Origin: Syngnathus acus
Lineage: Eukaryota; Chordata; Actinopteri; Syngnathiformes; Syngnathidae
Reading direction: 5' to 3'
Assembly (NCBI RefSeq): GCF_901709675.1
Contig: NC_051089.1
Coordinates: forward strand, 7,437,476 to 7,501,475
Length of the DNA stretch: 64,000 nt
Made by a program: the position numbers and the translations under genes. Shown here in pieces: positions 26,201 to 38,798 of this stretch. How positions within the stretch are numbered: the stretch's first letter is position 1; each line of letters opens with the position of its first letter. The notes under the pieces are model-generated. The model saw only the letters and a list, made by a program, of their open reading frames with translations. It was not told the DNA's origin and made no database searches.

Positions 26201-27565
26201 CATGGGTTCTGATCCGTCAGTCGTCAAGAGAACCCAGCGGTTCCTGGTGGAGGAATATCAGGACACTCCGGTTAGTTTGTAAAAAGAAAATGATAAAAGT
26301 TGAACAAAACGTAATCCCTTCCTAATGGAGACATTGGGGATTTTCTTTCGTCAGCACAAATGACATTTTTATATTTTTACCTGTCATACAAGTGTAAAAA
26401 GACTTAATTGAAAATAGATAGATCAGCCAGAACAGAGCAAAAGCTAACAAAAAAGCTATATATTGAATATTTTCCCTTCTCCAGGTCCAGTATGGAGCCT
26501 ATGCAGGCATTGGTGGCATTGGCAGTGTCATCAAATTGATGTTTGCTGGCATGATGTTCTGGTTGTTGGTCAAGTTCACTTTTGGACGGAACCTCCTCGT
26601 CAAGGTAAGGTGACAAATGTGCAAATCTCTTACTAAATATTTGGACTTGTATGCTGAAGTCTTCGCTGTTTCGTCACAGCATCCAGAGTTCTTTTCCTTC
26701 GGACTCTTTTCCAAGGCTGGACCAACTCGGAAGCAGGTGAATGTGTACATTGAAAAAAAACGAGATAAAGACTCTGGAAGTCTTAAGTTTCTTGTATAAT
26801 CTTTAACAAATACTAGATGATTAGTATGAATGTATTGATTTCAAAAGTTAAATAGAACTGATCTTTTCTCAGGCAGTGATTGTTTTACGAACCTCTAGAG
26901 GGAGCCCATGTACCACACTGAGTATCACCTAACTAACCGATCGACTGTGTATGCGTTTCAGATGGAATCATCCTCGTTTCGCTTTGCTTTCTACGGAGAA
27001 GGTTACACAGAAGGACTGGACCCCACCCAGGGAAAACCTAATGGCAAGATTTGCACGCTGGTTCAAGGACCAGGTAAACGATAGCAATTCTTTGAACTCT
27101 TCAATTAGAAGTTGTTTAATTAAAACCATTTATGAAGCTCTCAGCTGTTTACCTTTAAGACCCATGAACATTGTTTCTCCCTTTTTAGAATGTGGCTACG
27201 TGGCCACGCCCATTGCTTTAGTGCAGGCAGCTCTGACAATCCTCAACGAACCTAAAGCCTTGCCCAAGAGGTGAGTCATCAAACCCTAAAAAAAATGCAG
27301 ACTTACAAGTTTACTAGTGAACACCCCATATATATATATATATATATATATATACCATACTAGTTAAATGGTATCAAAACAATATCGGCACAAACGGTGT
27401 GCTGCAATGCAGTTACTTCATATTTATAGCTTTAAATTTTTATAAAACCCACTTTTGTTTTCCCCCCTATATAGTGGAGGAGTGTATACTCCAGGAGCTG
27501 TGTTTGCGAAAACCACCCTGATCAAGCGTCTCGACAAACACGGCATCCAGTTCTCTGTCATCTAG
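23269..27565 (+). CDS. sccpdh: Saccharopine dehydrogenase-like oxidoreductase
   Basis: SCCPDH is a membrane-associated Rossmann-fold protein of lipid droplets and other membranes; its reaction is not established despite the name. Exons: 23269-23467, 24503-24615, 25010-25090, 25475-25604, 25699-25748, 25830-25960, 26153-26270, 26485-26604, 26680-26736, 26962-27073, 27189-27270 and 27475-27565. They total 1284 nt (427 aa; human 429), all in frame. The N-terminal nucleotide-binding loop is FGASGFTGQFV (GxxGxxG). Other family landmarks are VLNCVGPYRFFGEPV, LDISGEPQF, SCGFDSIPADMG, HDGTWQSAIYGF and the C-terminal GGVYTPGAVF. A hydrophobic stretch around IKLMFAGMMFWLLVKF is the likely membrane-binding segment. 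The ATG at 23269 is followed by MASVQTSSNRPYHLVIFG. The first donor is GTTTGT, a weaker but valid GT. Confidence 0.97.
27327..27353. repeat. (TA)n microsatellite in an sccpdh intron
   Basis: An uninterrupted TA dinucleotide run lies in the last intron of sccpdh. It is a simple repeat with no other content. Confidence 0.9.
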
Positions 27566-28552
27566 TAAGGCTCCCTGTACGATTATGTGCTCCAGGATTT
27601 ACTTGAAGCATTTGGAAGCAGCTGCAGAATAACAACTCGATGTTTCCAATCTAGAAAAGCTCATTCAACATTGACAGATTACGTTCCAACAACACTTTTG
27701 TAACTATTCTTTTTGCACCCTTTTTTGTCCTGCAGAATGCAGCATTACTCATAACTCACTGCCTGCAAAGTCATTTAGCACCGTCAAGTACTACCAGAGT
27801 ACAAAGATACAATCCAGATTTTGTTCTCATACAATCAAAATTTTTTTGCAATCCACAACAGATTTTGCAGCACTAAGATAATTTGTGCTGTAGAGCATAG
27901 CAGCTTTGTGTTTATTTGCTTGTGTTAAAGGCATCTTCAACTTGTTTTTGTGGATAATGCTTTGAATTCCACCATAGTCATCTTGTCCAAATATGTACTT
28001 GTTAGATTGAGCATTAAGATTGTGCTCAAAATGAAATATTCCAATAATACTCTGCATAAATTGCTTTTGTGGTCTGGAATGATCTCAACTAGGATGTTGA
28101 GCTTACTCCAGGCTTGTTTTGCATCCAAGTGCGAGTGAGGTGTGCAGATAACAGGTCTTGCGGATTTGCCTTTTTTTGTGATGAATTTTGCTGTTTTGGA
28201 TCTCTTGAATAAAGTCAGCTCTTCAAACAGATGTCTTATGGCTTTGATAATGCTAATGCCTTTTGGAAGAAATCCACCAGTGGTTGTTCCCATCAAACAT
28301 TTAGCTCCATTTAATTGAAGATACCGTTTTAAGAAATATACACTGAAAGTATCTTGGTGAATAAAATGTAATTTTATTTAGAAAAATAGTCTTTCCTGTA
28401 TAGAAACTGTATTGCTTACAAAAACCGCATGAACACACTTTCTCTTGGCAGTGAAAAGCCTTGAAATTTTTTATCATTTTTTTGATAGCATGTGATAACA
28501 TTCAATTGGAAACACTAGTCCATGAAAAAATATGCTTTTATCTGATTGTAGT
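27566..28552. other. Converging 3' UTRs of sccpdh (+) and gcfc2 (-)
   Basis: AT-rich sequence between the two stop codons. A plus-strand AATAAA at 28208-28213 suits sccpdh, and a minus-strand AATAAA at 28373-28378 suits gcfc2, which would leave about 150 nt between the transcript ends. Read-through in either direction would make the mRNAs overlap. No protein-coding exon is supported here. Confidence 0.5.
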
Positions 28553-31500
28553 TCATTCAATTTCTTGATTGAGCAGCTGATGAGAGTAGATAACATCCTC
28601 ATAGTGGTATTTTTCAGCTATGCTCATGATGGCGTTGTGGCATCGCATTCGGCTCAGAATTTGCAGCACTTCAACCACTGCAAGCCTGAAGACGGGGGAA
28701 CAAGTATGGATTACATAAATCCAGAATAATAAGCGTGGTTGTCAAACTTTCACTACCTTGTGTCCGGTGCTTTGGGAGGTTGTTGTTTACAAATGTTGTG
28801 AGCCTTCTGAATGAGGTGATCTTTGAAAGACTGTAGCTGAGGCAAACATTCATTTTCTCCTCCAAACCAACTAGTTGGCAGGCTGTCTGCAATCTGAACA
28901 GAGACAGGATAAGTTTAAAACAGAAAATGTAGAAAATGTGTGCTCTTCCTGTTTAGAAAGGAACAGTATTTACCCTTTTACATGCTTGAAGGTCAGTGTT
29001 GGACAGCATCTGGCTGCCAAGGGTGATCATAAGGTACCGGCACAGCAGTTTGTCTAACATCAGCTCCTTCAGCACCGAATCAGGCAGCAGTTGGTTCCAT
29101 TTTCCCATGTTTCCTAGTAGCTAGCACAAGCATAACAAAACAAATGCATGTGTTAACAAGGTCATGAAAAAATATATGGGAAAATATTCATTGGCGTCAG
29201 GCAGAATCTTCATATTGCCAAAATTATGTGGAAAAAAAAAAGTTTGCCATTTCCAGCACTTTAGGGAATGTGTGGAAAAAAGAACACAGTTGTGGACTGA
29301 CCAACAGTAAAGATTTATGATTTTTATTTTACCAAATTGTGACTTGGCATTTCAGCCTGATGCCAGTGCTATGCTAAAAGTAGCACTCTCTTACCTTGAT
29401 AGCCATCCAGAACTGTTGATTCCTAAAGTGACTGTGAGGAGATAACCTATCTTCTAGAAGCCTAATAAACCAGCAAGGAACATTTTAAAAACATGTTACA
29501 ATCAAAACAAAAATAAAAAAAGTAACAGAAAGAAACTGACTTTTTGGGGTACAATGGGATAAAGACGTCTTCATCCACACAGACCCTCAGTCGGCCAATC
29601 ACAGCCTTGGTGAGCGCCTGTGGACATGAACGCACATTAATGCAGTTCAATTCAGCATTTGGGTGTAATTTCAGGATCAACAAACTGTTGAATGCACATT
29701 TAGGTTCATCCTAGAGTTTGTCCCACAAGCTGAATATCTCAAATTTTGTGTATGTTTTAAAACAAGCTTACCGTGACCGGCTTGCTCTTCTCTCCTTCAA
29801 AAATTGAATAGTCCTCCTTCAGCCGGTGACACAGCTCAGTGAGATGGGTTGACTGACGGAGGGACATGGGGTCCCAAACCAGGTCTACAAAGGCTGAACA
29901 CAGAAGAGGATGCAGTTTGGTTTTGGTATTTATGCAACAATGGGTGGGTTGGGGAATGTGCGCTACCTGTTATTTTGGGTATGACTGTCCTTTCGATGAC
30001 ATTAGAAAGCATCTCTCTATCTAAGTGCTCTAACTCTTCATGACCGTGGCCATGACAAAAGGTCTCCACTGCGGTGAACCATGGGAGCTTTTCAAAGTCT
30101 GTGCTGGTATCCTGACACACAAACACACGAAATCATCTCAAATCGACTGCTTGTGTCATGAAGTGTTCAGAGCATGTAAGCACCTTTAGAGGGTTCCATC
30201 CAAGCAGCTGATGCCTTATGATGGGGTTAAGCAACTTGGGCAGACACAGAGAGATGTAGGCACTGTGGTAAGAGTCCGAGTAGAAGCTTCTCCATTCTTC
30301 AAAGCGAGATAAAATCTTTTTAACATCATGAAAGTCGTCGTGAACGTCAGAAAAGATTTCCTGGGACTTCAGCAGGATGGCAGCTGGAATGAGAGCAGAT
30401 AGGGAAACGTGTTTGTGTCAGCATTTCAAGCGTATACAAACGGTTGTTTTTCTTCCTCCTTACCCATCTCCTTTTCCAGATATTCTTCCTCTTCACACGA
30501 AAGCAGTGTATCTTCAGGCATATCGCCATCTTCCACAGGTTCATCACAGGTGCCTTCCACTCTGCATTATGAGAAGCACAGCACAGAGCCGTGTGAGACG
30601 TCAGATGATGTGGCTGGTGAGTGTTTATCCCCGCATTATGGCAAAAGGTTTGTAAACAACTGCATAATTTAAGTGATTTGTATTCAGAAATGAATCTAAC
30701 TCACCTCTGAGTGTCAGTTCCATTGGTGGAGTTTTCTGTGGCTGAGATGAAATAGAAAGTAGTGAAAAGTGGATTACGGCCAGTGATATCTTCATTATGG
30801 CTCATTAGCAGGCCAATAATTAGAAATCAATTGAGAGGGATGGATTGATGTAGCCAACTCACAGCTGAGCTGCTGTAGGTGCTGGGCATGCTCCTGGATC
30901 TTCTGTCGTCTCTTGGCGCACAGCGCCTCCATCTGGCTCGACAGTAGCGTGTGCAGCTCTAGTTCCAATGAGTTGATTTCAACAACCTGCACTCGAAAAG
31001 AGCCTTGAGTAAGAAAACCAACTGAAATATGACATTTTAAATACATCTCCTTGGCATCTATAAATCCGACAGCCATCATGTGCTTTGGGTGAGCAAATCA
31101 AATGGCGTCTTACCTTCTCACGCAGACACTCCACCAAATTATGGGAAAAGAGGGTCAGATCTCGGTAAAACTTGAGTTGTTTTTCTGAGGAGCTTTCCTC
31201 CAGAGATTCCACAGAGGTTTTAGCACTCTCTGCATCTCCCTCCATCCGACTCAGCTGGGCTCGCCGCGCACTGTGCACCTCCTTCAGGGAGTCCAGTCTG
31301 CAAACAAACGCAATCACCTGAAGGACTTCAACCACTTGGCAAAGTTGGAATTAAAAGACTAACTGCAAACCTACGTTCCAGCTATCCTCCTCTTAACCAT
31401 TGAGACAGTGAGGGAGGGGAGTATCTTTGGGATCTTGAGACCTGCTGATTTCTTCTTTAGTCTCGGATGTTCATCGTACTTGAAGCTACTGCAGCTGTAG

Positions 31501-32335
31501 TTGCTGGACTCACTGCCTGTTGGGCTCTGAGTGTGAAACGAAGCAAGAGAATCAAACTATGAAGTCAACTTCACTGGAGAAAAACAATTGGAATGGAATT
31601 TATATCCCAATAACCGTTCCACTAATCTTCTTACCTGTCCGCCAGGCTGTCTCTTGACTCCCTTCCCAATTTGGGTCTCCTCCCAAAGCTCTTGTTCCTC
31701 TTCGTCACTCCCTGACAGACTGCCAACACTTCCCTCTGATACACAAAACAAAATTACTTGAAGCACAATAGTCTCCTAACGTAAAACCATCTACACAGCA
31801 AATAATTTGATCCCTCTATCTATCAGTGATTTTCATTAGGTGCGTCGGGACAAAAACGTGGGCGTTCTGAAAGACACTTTCAAACATGTAGCCGAAAACA
31901 CGGACTTATGTACTTTTATTTCTTCCATACCAAGTTTCTCCGCGATCCTCTCCTTGACGGTTTTGAATCGCGGCGCAAACTCAATTCTTTTCTCATGATC
32001 ATCAGGTTCATCATCATCATCATCGACCCTGTCTTCATCCTCCTCCTCCTCCTCCACTTCTTCTTTATGGTAGCGCTCTGGGGTGCTAGCGGAGGAGTTT
32101 CGGCCATTTTTGTCAAGAGGGATGAACTCTTTCTGGGCTCTCATGTCCCTCCTTTGCCTCTTAGCTGCTTCGATGGCCCTTGCACTGGGGATCACAACTG
32201 TACACAAAATAAACATGGCACATTTAGTCTAAGTATTGCAGCACCACCGTATGACAGGTAATCTAGAATACGAAAACAACTTACATGGTTTAACAGCCGA
32301 GTAGCTGCATTTTGAGGTCGATGAAGAGGAACTGG

Positions 32336-32366
<31 letters not shown>

Positions 32367-33339
32367 CACCTCATCATTCACCACTTCCTCATCATTGTCA
32401 TCACTTTGGTGAGAACTATATGGTGATGCTTGGCTTTCATTATCTTGCCTGACAGAAGCAGATGTGACGATCCCTTCTGGTTCTTAAAAGAAAAAAAACG
32501 GTGAGGAATGTCTTAATTACTTCACACAACATCTTTGATACGTCAAGAGCATTGATTCCGTACAGTAACATGACATAAGCGTGCAGTGATAAATCCTCAT
32601 GTGTCCATTGTCACTGAATATAGATTTCTACAAATTACTCCTTTGTCCTGTCCTGTGAATATCACTGTGCTGACAAAAACCCATCATCTGTACTAGTCGA
32701 ATTCAAGTCTATTTTCATCAGATTAGCATCGATTTTTAATCGTGCAAGCCATGACTAAGTTTGAATTGAACCGTTACCTACCAACTTCGTGGTTGATCCT
32801 GACAGGTGGAACTTCCTTTTTCCTCACTTGGAACAAAACGGCTTTATCAGCAGACTTCTTTAGTTTAAACTCAGGTTCCAGCGCTGGAAACAAATATGAG
32901 GTGTAATATTCAGTGACTACGAACATTGAAAGATTTTTTTTAAAAAGATAACTCTGCTCTAATGTTAGCTAACTTGTCACTATGGCGTTCTCCCCATTTA
33001 GACATATTTACGTTCTTTGTCGTCAGAGAAACTGAGGACTGTGCTTGTTTTCTTCTTGATGCCATCATTGTCGTCGTTGTCATTTTCTTTATTGTCTGCC
33101 GTCAGCGTGGATATCTCCACGTCCTCTCCGTCACCCTCATCCACCTTTGATGAATTCGGCTCTCGCTTCGAGCTGCATGATATTCCACGGGAGTGACCAA
33201 CTCTGGACGGCTTAATTGCCACAACCGCTACAGCTTTCTCTGACCCGGCTCCATCCGCAATATTCCCCTGACTTTCCTCTTCATCGCTCGAGTCTCCCTT
33301 TCTCTGTCGAAAATTTCTCCTGGGCTTTTTGTTGAACAT
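28553..33339 (-). CDS. gcfc2: GC-rich sequence DNA-binding factor 2 (GCFC family)
   Basis: GCFC2 is a nuclear protein with a GCFC domain shared with PAXBP1 and TFIP11, linked to spliceosome/intron-lariat complexes. Coding exons in transcript order: 33339-33012, 32883-32782, 32482-32285, 32197-31931, 31735-31635, 31526-31375, 31297-31114, 30986-30863, 30741-30705, 30561-30464, 30383-30184, 30111-29967, 29884-29772, 29617-29541, 29461-29395, 29120-28974, 28893-28757 and 28685-28553. They total 2610 nt (869 aa; human about 781), all in frame. The N-terminus MFNKKPRRNFRQRKGDSSDEE and the segments IPSARAIEAAKRQRRDMRAQ, DDEPDDHEKRIEF and VDEDVFIPLYPKK match GCFC2 better than its paralog PAXBP1. The middle has coiled-coil segments (ELELHTLLSSQMEALCAKRR). 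Acidic runs of Asp/Glu, including a GAT trinucleotide run, make the N-terminal half longer than in human. It is divergent from itsn2. Confidence 0.93.
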
Positions 33340-34174
33340 TTTTAATTCCTAAATTAACAGATGAGCGTCTTGTTTTCGAAGTAGGGCTAAACTAGTTTAC
33401 GTCATGTCAAAACGTATTTACAAGTGTCGTAAACAAGACGTAAACGTATCTCGGTGCACTGTGGGTTACGTAGTCCTAGTCGAAAGACCTTGAGCGGGTT
33501 GCCGCTTGCAAATGCATCTGCTAAATAGTTGCATGTGTCAGATCTGCGCCGTTAACTAGATAGATGAGTACATTAACCTTATTTATCCAAATGTATCCAT
33601 GACCTTTTTTAAACATAGATATGTTTCTGTGTTAAAACTCTGTGGCTTAAATTGCGCAACTTTGCCACATTCAAAATGGCAGCGACGTTTACGTACAACG
33701 CGGCTGTTATGGGGTTATGTACCTTAGACATCGATGGATACCTACATTTCTAATTTTCTTCAAGTTGGTAGACGAGATCATTTGTCTCCTGACGTCACCC
33801 CATCCATCATTCCTGTTCCAGGTTTGTTCCTCCCCCGCTATCATTTACGTTTCACTTTTGTTCCACCCCGGGGAACCGCGTCTCTCCTCCCAGTCACTGC
33901 ACCGAGAGCCCCGCGGAGCAGCGCAACCACTGGGCAACAGAAGAGCAGGCAGCCAAATGGTCGTCAGCCATGTTGTTGGTGTGACAGACTCAACGAGCTG
34001 TCAGCAACAGGTCCTCCCGAGAAGTAATAGCGAAACTAAAAACTTTCAACGCTTTCTATCTCCCTCGTTTCTCATTGGATAAGTCGTCGGCAAGAGCAGG
34101 ATATTAACTTAGGACTTTTGGAAAACTGGGAAATGTGTCATTTTACTGACCTTAGCGAGAGATATCAACCAGAG
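33340..34174. promoter_or_regulatory. Divergent gcfc2/itsn2 promoter region with itsn2 5' non-coding exon
   Basis: gcfc2 begins at 33339 on the minus strand. An itsn2 non-coding first exon most likely ends at the donor AGAG|GTAAGT at 34174, since the next itsn2 exon starts at an acceptor at 38728. The start of that exon cannot be seen directly. The interval is richer in CpG and G+C around 33,830-34,020 than its surroundings. Open frames here are probably chance. Confidence 0.5.
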
Positions 34175-37100
34175 GTAAGTTTAAAAAATTGTTGTAAATG
34201 GCCCTTTCAGGAGTGTTATCATGCTTTCAAACAATGTGTAGTGTCCCACTGCTTTTATTAATGTAACAAATCAGGGGAAAAATCTGCTTCTCAATGATGT
34301 AAATTGTGAAACTCAGTGCCATGCAACGGGACGTAATTAGTACTGGGAGTTAAAACGTGCTTTCTAGTAAAATTGTGAATTCACAATTAGATAGATGCTC
34401 AAATGCACATTTTACGTTACGTGCCTATCGGTGAAGGTGGATTTGCAAGTCATTGAAACTCGTTGAGCAGGTTGCAGGAAGCAGGCGAGCGATCTGAGAA
34501 TGTGTGACTTGCAGAGATGTAGGGCTGCAACTACTGCTGACGTTTTTTAACAGTGGTCCTCAAACTTATTTTTCGACATAAACAGTTGCACCATAACGGC
34601 CAGCATTAAATTAATGTAGTATGTCTGCGTAGAAATAAGAAAAATGACCGAGGTTGTATTCGTAAAAAGTGCACCTCATTTTATTAAACATTGCAACCCC
34701 ATGTAAAGTTAGCCCATTTTAATATAACAGCATTAAAATCACTTAATGATTCAACTAAAAGGTTTTGCAGATAAAAAGTTCAATAAAAACGTAGTTGAAT
34801 AAGAGTTTGAAAACATGTTCTTTTAATAGAATAAATGTGAATGCATTGCTTCAAAAAGTTAAAGACAACTGAATTGTGCTTAGGTCAACCCCCCACCCCC
34901 CATACAGGGAACCCACATACGAGTCTGACGAGTGGGACGAGCCCCATACTTTGAGAAGCATTGCTTTACAGGCCATTGCTCAACACTGTTTGTGTACATC
35001 TTATTGCCTCATAGCATGACACATTTACTGGATAATGATGGCCTCTCGGAGTATCACTTCGATGATGCACTACTGACTGCACACTGCATAGCTCTACAAG
35101 ATATACTAGTTTACATGGCTGACAAATAAACATTGGATGATAAACAAGTCCCCACTGACTAAGTCTGTGTGTAAATAAAAATGTGATCATTTTATGTTTT
35201 GTGACATTTTTGTTTGGTGGTGTGTCTTGAGATTTGTCTCTATAGAATATTTTCCTTGGCTAATTAAAGTTTTCAAATACAGCTGTAGCAGACGTGATTG
35301 TGCTTGCAATTTTTTTTTTTTGCAAACTTGATCATTCCTGCAGCAACACTTCAGCATGGTATGAAACACTTCAAAAGGCCCCTGCAGATTTGTGAAATGT
35401 GTTTTCTGTTGTGTAAAACGTTCACCTGCCAGCCACATGATCATAACATACCATTAAACGCAGGCGTTTCAATCACGAGTCGTAATTGTCATGCTGACTC
35501 AACCTGCTTTGCTTACTTGAGCACCCTTGGTGGCTTTCCACACTATTAGGCACTGCTACAACAAACATGTGGCCGCGACTACAAGTGAGCAAGAGCTAGC
35601 AGACTTTTGTCTGCAGTGTTGCCAACAGCAATGTTTTTGCAATATTTGGCAACTCTTCCTATCCCACATGCAACTTTTCCAAAAAGAGCCTTGACAGAGG
35701 AAAAATCAGTATTTTCTGCATTGTGGTCAAGATTTGGCCAGATAATACTGGATGCAAATCTGCAGTTTCATAGACATACACGGCCACCGTAGTTAGTGCT
35801 CACTGCTCTTGGTGCGAAATTCCTTATTTTTTCCATCGCTAGTTTCTCGAAGAACTCATAAATACACGTAAGAACAAGGAAGTGGTTTGAGGTTTTATTT
35901 CTCATCAGTCTAGCTCAGTATGACCCCCTTTTCAATGTCTGCATGGTTTATTATTAAACGATACACCGATTGGAATTACATCTCCAGATTCATTGCTGCT
36001 ATTAGAACGCATAGTCAGTGCCAGGTAGGCTATTTATCCAACACTTCTGTGTTTTGTACATAGCGAGTGAGACAGGCATGACCTTTTGAACAGCAGCTGA
36101 AACCAAGTTGAAGCATTTGAGGTTAGACTAGCACGAGCAAGCCACAAGTGAAATGACAGACTGCAGTCTGTAGACATGGTCGAATTAAGCGCCTAATGTC
36201 TGATGGTTTATTACCAAAAAATGTCTGCGCTGGTCACTGCAGTGGAATCTCAGAAGTCCAACACAACCCATTCCAAGTCTGCCTGTGAGTGCATGAATGG
36301 TTCTGTTGGAGTTTCTGCAAGTATTTATCAGTGGAAATGTCTTGTCTATACTTGGAAAGGACAAATAAATACCCAAATGTACACATTTGCCTAAAAACAA
36401 CAGAAATTGTAACGGTCTGAAAATGTACCCTTTTTATTGGCTACGGTATTTGTCCCAGTGACGAGCCATCGGACCCTTGAAGGGACAAATTTAGCACTTT
36501 TTGTCTGGTTAGTGTAGCATGGATTCTGACTTTTGAAGTCGAATTTCATACTGCTATTTTTAACATACAGTAGCTTGACAGTAACTCAAATCTCCTGGTG
36601 AGTTGAGTTCATCTACTGAACACTGTATGAAATTCTGCAATAAAGCAACTCTATTTATCTAGCACCATCAAAACAGCGCTTTTGTGTGAGCGTTACTTCG
36701 AGAATACTCTCTGTGTTCCATCTGTCCGTTCTTTGTGTTCTCACACACTCTGCCGCCCAGTCAACCTTGTTGTGTCTGTTGCAATGCAAATATTAAAAAG
36801 GCTGCTGAATTCATTTGGAAACTCATGGCTACTTTGACAGAAGGCCTTTTTGTGCATTTTTGTGTCTAACTATGTAAATAGGGACATTTTAGAGATGTTT
36901 AGAGATCTAAACTGACCATCTATAGTCGGCCCATTGTGTGTGACGAGTCTTTGGTTCTCTGAGTCAGGCAGTGATCATTCTGATTCATATTGTGTTTGTG
37001 AAATATGAGTTAAGCAGTAAAATTGGGTGAAAGCATCCTCTGGGAGACATGCTTGTACTCCAGAAGCATAACGGGCTCTGAACCAAAGAGGAGAAAGCAT

Positions 37101-38727
37101 GTAACTGAGACCAAAGGAAAGGACCTGACCCAAAAGATGAGACGAGGCGGAGAGCGACAGATGGCAGGCAGTAGATTAGTCTCCCGCTTTGATCTTCGAT
37201 CCTTGTGGGCATCGATTCAGAACAATCAGTCCAACGAAACCCTCCCTCACTCTGTTATGCCTTTTTATTTTTCCCCAAACAGTGTTTTTTGACCATCTGT
37301 AACTGGAGCTCCCAAAATAACTTGTCAGGCATTTTTTTGTTTTGTTCTGCTGTCCCATTTGAGAGTTTTGGTTCTCAGATTGCTGTGTCACGTCCAAGCT
37401 GTCCCGCTGCCAAAGTCAATGATAGCTTCCTGTCAGCTGACTGATGGATGATGAGGAAATACTTGGTTCTGATTGCCGGGAAGGAAATGTTGAGTAGAAG
37501 CCCTGGAATGTGTCCCCATTTGCTTGTCATTCTTCGTTTTTTTGTAGTCTCTTTGTTTTCATTAATGTTAAATTTCTGCGTTGACGATCACAATTCTCAC
37601 ATAACTCCCATGCTTTTTTTTTTTTTACTTTAAAGGTATTAACTGTTTTGTTTACAGTAACAGAGTTGCCGCTATGCACATAACGAAAGCCACTTGTATC
37701 GCATGTTAATTATTTGTTTTATGTTAAGTTCAACAATAAATGTCAACTGGGAGTGGCCATTAACAGCTTGACCTTTTATTTTCAAGGTTTACTATCAGCC
37801 CAACCGTTGCTGTTTTGTGAAGTTAGATCAATTGAGTTCCGCTCTAATTATCTGGCGCTGGTAGCTCAAATTTCTGCTTACAAGTCATGCATGCAGAAAA
37901 AAAAATCACCTGAGCGATGACTCGTGTCTCGGAAAAGCTGTACGCCGGGTTACTTTTAAGGGAAGCTGCTCAAGACTTTGTTCAGATTTCAAAAGTGTTT
38001 TTCACATAGGAAAAACAGATCAGACTAACACCATGGTTGAACTTTTATTAACTGTACAAGTCATAGTTTAATATTTTTAACACTTTGCTAGTGTTGTCAT
38101 ACACGACAAGTTTTGTATCTCATACACTGTAGACTCGTTTTCCCCCAAAGATGTAGTCAATTCAGAAATGTATGACCACAGGAGCTTTTGACTTCTTAAG
38201 TTCCATTGTGTCACTGTCACCATTTTCTTGCTCACTGTATTCTTTATCAATTGACTGATTGATAAACCTTGACATGTTGAGTCATGTTCATTCAAAGCAT
38301 GAATGAATGGAGCGAAAACTGTTGACGTGACATAAATCAACGTGGTATAAATATGTGTAGCATGACTCCCACTCTCACCTCAAGCAAAATTGCTATTGAA
38401 TATTTTAGTGTACGTTTCATACAAAAGGTGCCAGTCTATACAGTGAATGTTAATGCCCTCACTTTAGCACCAATAAAGAGTGACTGTGGATAGTGTTGGT
38501 ACCTCTCCCAGTATGCTTTAAAAGGTTTGGAAGGTGGTCTGAGTTACCCAGCCAGAGGGGAACAGGAGAAGCCCTGTTAGACTGTGCTGACTGGCTCAAA
38601 GCTGCCTCCTGCTTCCTGCCTGCCTTGTTCGCTCCACGACTTGCTGTACTGTACTGTGCTGTGCTGTACTGTTCTGTCCTGGCAGCAGTACTGACTGATG
38701 ACTGGGCTGCCACTGTTTGTTTTGCAG
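34175..38727 (+). other. itsn2: Large first intron of itsn2
   Basis: A 4.6-kb stretch between the putative non-coding first exon and the start-codon exon. No coding similarity is seen on either strand. It includes a CTGTACTG-type short repeat near 38641-38680, close to the acceptor. The intron assignment follows from the donor at 34174 and acceptor at 38728. Confidence 0.45.
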
Positions 38728-38798
38728 ATGACTCAAAGCAGTAGCTGAGGACAGGATCGGGAGTTGAACCCCTCGCTGGGTCCCCGACACCAGCAAAT

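Noticed and set aside
27937-28296. 119-codon minus-strand open frame in the sccpdh/gcfc2 3' UTR region
   Set aside because: No recognisable domain, no splice context, and it lies within predicted UTRs. The first codons include a non-ATG start. Probably chance or a decayed element.
33734-34082. Two overlapping plus-strand open frames of 97-121 codons before the itsn2 first intron
   Set aside because: They lie in GC-richer promoter/5' UTR sequence, with no similarity to intersectin, and the frames are not joined to the start exon.
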